Below, one piece after another: positions 61,499-64,000 of a DNA stretch of 64,000 nt; the first letter of the stretch is position 1; every line of letters starts with the position of its first letter. The translations under genes and the position numbers were made by a program. The DNA is from Rhyacophila brunnea (lineage: Eukaryota > Arthropoda > Insecta > Trichoptera > Rhyacophilidae): contig JAGYXB010001002.1 in NCBI GenBank assembly GCA_022495005.1, forward strand, positions 2,108,001-2,172,000, written 5' to 3'. Below the pieces are notes generated by a model that saw nothing but the letters and a program-made list of their open reading frames with translations, was not told where the DNA came from and searched no databases.

Positions 61499-61748
61499 TA
61501 TTGATTTTCTTTATTTCATTTTCCTACTTTAGGATAAAAAATTTATAATTTTTTTTCACTTTACATTTAACTTTTAAGAGATCAAACAATGAATATGTTA
61601 TCGGCGGTCATCGTCTACAGTGCTCCATTCCTCTTTCTGTCATATCATCCCCACACACTTACAATACATTCGTTATTTTTTATTTAACAACCAAAATATT
61701 TACTAGAAATAATTTAGATGGCAGAACAACGTTTGCCGGGTCAGCTAG

Positions 61749-63460
61749 TTTTATTATATTATTATAATGTATTTTAAAGTACAAATTAATGCCGGTAATT
61801 TATTACAAGCCAATGCAATGTAACGTCAGGGTGGAAATGCTTTAAACTTTAAACTATGTCATACTAACTAAGTAGGTACATAATATGATATCATAGCTGT
61901 CATGATCATTAATTATTTGTAGGACCTACCCATATTAATATTGTATATTACTTATATATAAATATTTCATTAATATTTTTTAGTTTTGTTTTGTTAACTT
62001 ATTCGGAAACTTTAGCTATCAAATGTGATGAATTTTTTTATTGAATTCAAACCTAATTTTATAATATTCTGGTAGTCTGATAGTTTTGTAATAAAAGTAA
62101 AACTGCTATAATAACTAACAAACTACATAATATTACTAGTACAATTTAAAAAATAGCCCCCTTTTTCAACATCAATAAATCCAAACTATTAATTAATACA
62201 TTTTGCCAGCTTCAAATAATTAATATAATTTAATTCGCATAAAAATATAGGTAATGGTAATAATCTCAGACATTATTGTAATTGCACAACTTTATTGGAG
62301 ATTCAAAAACAGAACGGAGCATTTATTTACATTTAAGCTAAAGGGTAGTTGAATGTAATAATTATTGGAGTTTAAATCATATTTTTTTGATCAAGCTTCG
62401 TATCAAATCAAATTATCGTAATTTACTAAGATGGCCGTAGCTAAATTGAAAAAACATAGTGACGCGAATACAGGAGATACAGGTTCAAGTCCCGTCGGGT
62501 ATTGTATTTTTTCTACAAAATGATTTTTCTGGTTTGCATATGCATGAGATGTTTTAAAATTATGTATATTCATCTTTACAAATCTGACTAAAGACTGTCT
62601 CGAATATTATAGTCTGCACTATGCCATAAAGTTCAGATATGACATATTGCTAGAAAAGTCGTGATAATAGTATAACATGATAAGTATTTTAAATAAGAAG
62701 AATTTGTTAATTGAAAGAAAACGTTAGTTGTGAAATCTTGTGTTAATTAAATATTAAATAAAATAGTTTAATAATATTATATTACTAAGTATATTACCGA
62801 AAAGCTACATAATGCATTTTTATAGTTTAAATATACATAATATTGACTTAATAAGTAAAAGTATTATTATATAACTAGATAATCATGATCCGTGCATATT
62901 AAAGAAAATGCTTTTGCAAAACGAGAGAAATTTGCATTTAATCTCGAGAATTCTCTACGTTACCTACTTCAATTTAAAGTAAGATACTCTTTAGCATTTA
63001 AGCGTTACTTAAAAATACTGTGAGTGGAGTTGGTCCATAGTATGGTTTCCCAGAGAAACTTGTGCTATTTAAACAGATTGTATCTATAAAAAACAATATT
63101 TTGAATATAAAAAAATACTTTAATATAAACGCACTGTACAGGAAAACGTTTTCTTAATTACTTAGGAACGTACTAGAATTTTGAGATACTAATGTTAGTA
63201 ATTTAGACAAGAATAAAATTACATAACATTATTTTTTAAAGTTGAAAGTGGATGTTAAATTAAAATTTTGTCCTACAGTAGCTTAGTTTGTAGTATATAG
63301 AACATAACTGAACTTGAAATGAAAACAAATTAGTATTATAAAAAATATCTTCTCTAAAGATAGAAGTTTTATATAATATGAAATAGGTGCTCAAAAGCAG
63401 TACCTCAATAAGGATAATAATCAAATAATATGGAATTTATTTCATTAATTATTTATTATA
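61749..63460. other. Non-coding sequence between Helitron copy 2 and the mariner
   Basis: AT-rich, with the SINE at 62431-62492. No gene recognised. Confidence 0.55.
62431..62492 (+). mobile_element. tRNA-derived SINE head (family S1), internally shortened
   Basis: Starts ATGGCCGTAGCTAAATTG, then a shortened middle, then GATACAGGTTCAAGTCCCGT and CGGGTAT. The tail tgtattttttctacaaaatg matches that of 53573. About ten bases are missing relative to a full tRNA form. Confidence 0.65.
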
Positions 63461-64000
63461 CGAGGGTGGGTCAATAAGTCCTTAGAAAAGCCGACAGGTG
63501 GCGCGACTAGTACTGTAAGCGGTTTGTTTTCATGCAGCGGCACTACCGATTCAGTATGCTGCGAAGTTTCAATCAGATTGGTCGGGTTGTTGTGTGTTTC
63601 TCGTACATTTAAAAAAAAAATTTGCTTGTGGAAATGGAAAAATGGAAAATGGAGAAAATTGAGTTTAGAGCTGTTATTAAACATTTTAATATAAAAGGGT
63701 TAACAGCAAAGGAAATAAAAAATGAGTTGGATTTAGTTCACGGCATATCTGCTCCTTCACTTGCAACTATTTATAACTGGTTAAATGAATTTAAACGTGG
63801 TCGTACATCAACAAAGGATGAACCACGCTCAGGACGTCTTGTAGAGGTGACTACACCATAAATGATCAATAAAATCCACGATATGGTGTTAAGTGACCGA
63901 AGATTAAAGTTGAGTGAGATAATTGAGGTTACAGGGATCTCAAAAGGTAGCGTCATTTCTATTTTACATGACAAATTGGGCATGAAAAATATTTCTGCAA
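63461..64000 (+). mobile_element. Mariner transposon, 5' end, cut by window edge
   Basis: The terminal sequence cgagggtgggtcaataagtc follows a TA at 63459-63460, as expected for a mariner inserted at TA. About 170 bases of leader precede the transposase. The 3' end is outside the window. Confidence 0.85.
63634..64000 (+). pseudogene. Mariner transposase N-terminal part, one internal stop, incomplete
   Basis: The ATG at 63634 is the first likely start. The frame encodes the paired helix-turn-helix DNA-binding region: EFRAVIKHFNIKGLTAKEIK for the first and APSLATIYNWLNEFKRGRTS for the second part, then the linker DEPRSGRLVEVTTP. TAA at 63859-63861 replaces what is normally an acidic codon in relatives. 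The same frame then stays open to the window end with SEIIEVTGISKGSVISILHD and KLGMK, typical of SETMAR-type mariners. The catalytic domain is not in the window. A single base change would explain the stop, so the copy is young or recently inactivated. Confidence 0.9.

Larger units (their letters stand above)
58333..61748 (+). mobile_element. Helitron copy 2, internally deleted (3416 bp)
   Basis: Same family and orientation as copy 1 with identical ends (A|TCTCTATATA and CTAG|T). About 2.05 kb equivalent to 9789-11837 of copy 1 is missing, removing the N-terminus, the intron and the HUH half of Rep. The rest differs from copy 1 at only a few positions per hundred by eye. The flanks are unrelated to those of copy 1. 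Confidence 0.95.

Noticed and set aside
1..64000. CRISPR arrays, operons, bacterial promoters
   Set aside because: The introns and insect transposons mark a eukaryotic nuclear sequence; no regular spacer-repeat array was seen.

Overview
The window looks like a piece of an insect nuclear genome. It is very AT-rich, has long introns with GT-AG splice sites, and is packed with insect-type transposons: Helitron, mariner, LINE tails, a Gypsy LTR with a tRNA-Trp primer site, tRNA-derived SINEs and many short inverted-repeat elements. The base composition and the abundance of ataatattat-like words suggest a hemipteran, perhaps an aphid. That species guess is inference only.

Only one host gene is clearly visible. 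It is the 3' part of an UNC93-like multipass membrane protein gene on the minus strand, with five exons at 44785-44593, 43139-42980, 33225-33121, 30924-30762 and 17852-17545. Their phases join without a break and give about 308 residues up to the natural stop. Introns run from about 1.5 to 12.9 kb and carry most of the repeats. The first exons (roughly 200 residues by family length) were not found in the window. A single possible terminal exon of unknown function lies at 32241-32329 (+).

Two Helitrons of one family lie in the same orientation, at 9243-14706 and 58333-61748. Both have the A|TC start, a 6-bp 3' hairpin and a CTAG|T end. Copy 1 keeps the whole Rep-helicase reading region and contains an 83-base spliceosomal-type intron. 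Copy 2 has lost about 2.05 kb from the 5' coding half. Both are broken, but at different places.

Other regions: a short tandem motif at 61-121; an AAGGTG inverted-repeat element at 1699-3214 with a 402-bp relative at 54581-54982; LINE 3' relics at 3855-4135, 8442-8603, 22000-22323, 24397-24765, 40534-40660 (-), 43443-44084 and 55740-55942 (-); an old mariner at 6080-6935 (-); an LTR with primer-binding site at 14811-15302; a MITE at 16637-16911; a GC-rich 16-base minisatellite at 20874-21044; a nearly perfect 73-nt-arm palindrome at 25686-25898 with a CCTAAC-rich loop and a diverged relative at 19458-19661; a 181-bp MITE with TAA flanks at 42635-42815; a pair of roughly 360-base inverted arms at 49167-49524 and 52471-52841; and at the right edge a younger mariner (from 63461) whose transposase frame has one internal stop and runs off the window. 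The most interesting signals are the palindrome family, the Helitron pair with its intron, the GC minisatellite, and a dispersed repeat with a tRNA-like block in its interior. I did not find a gene system that I could call new.
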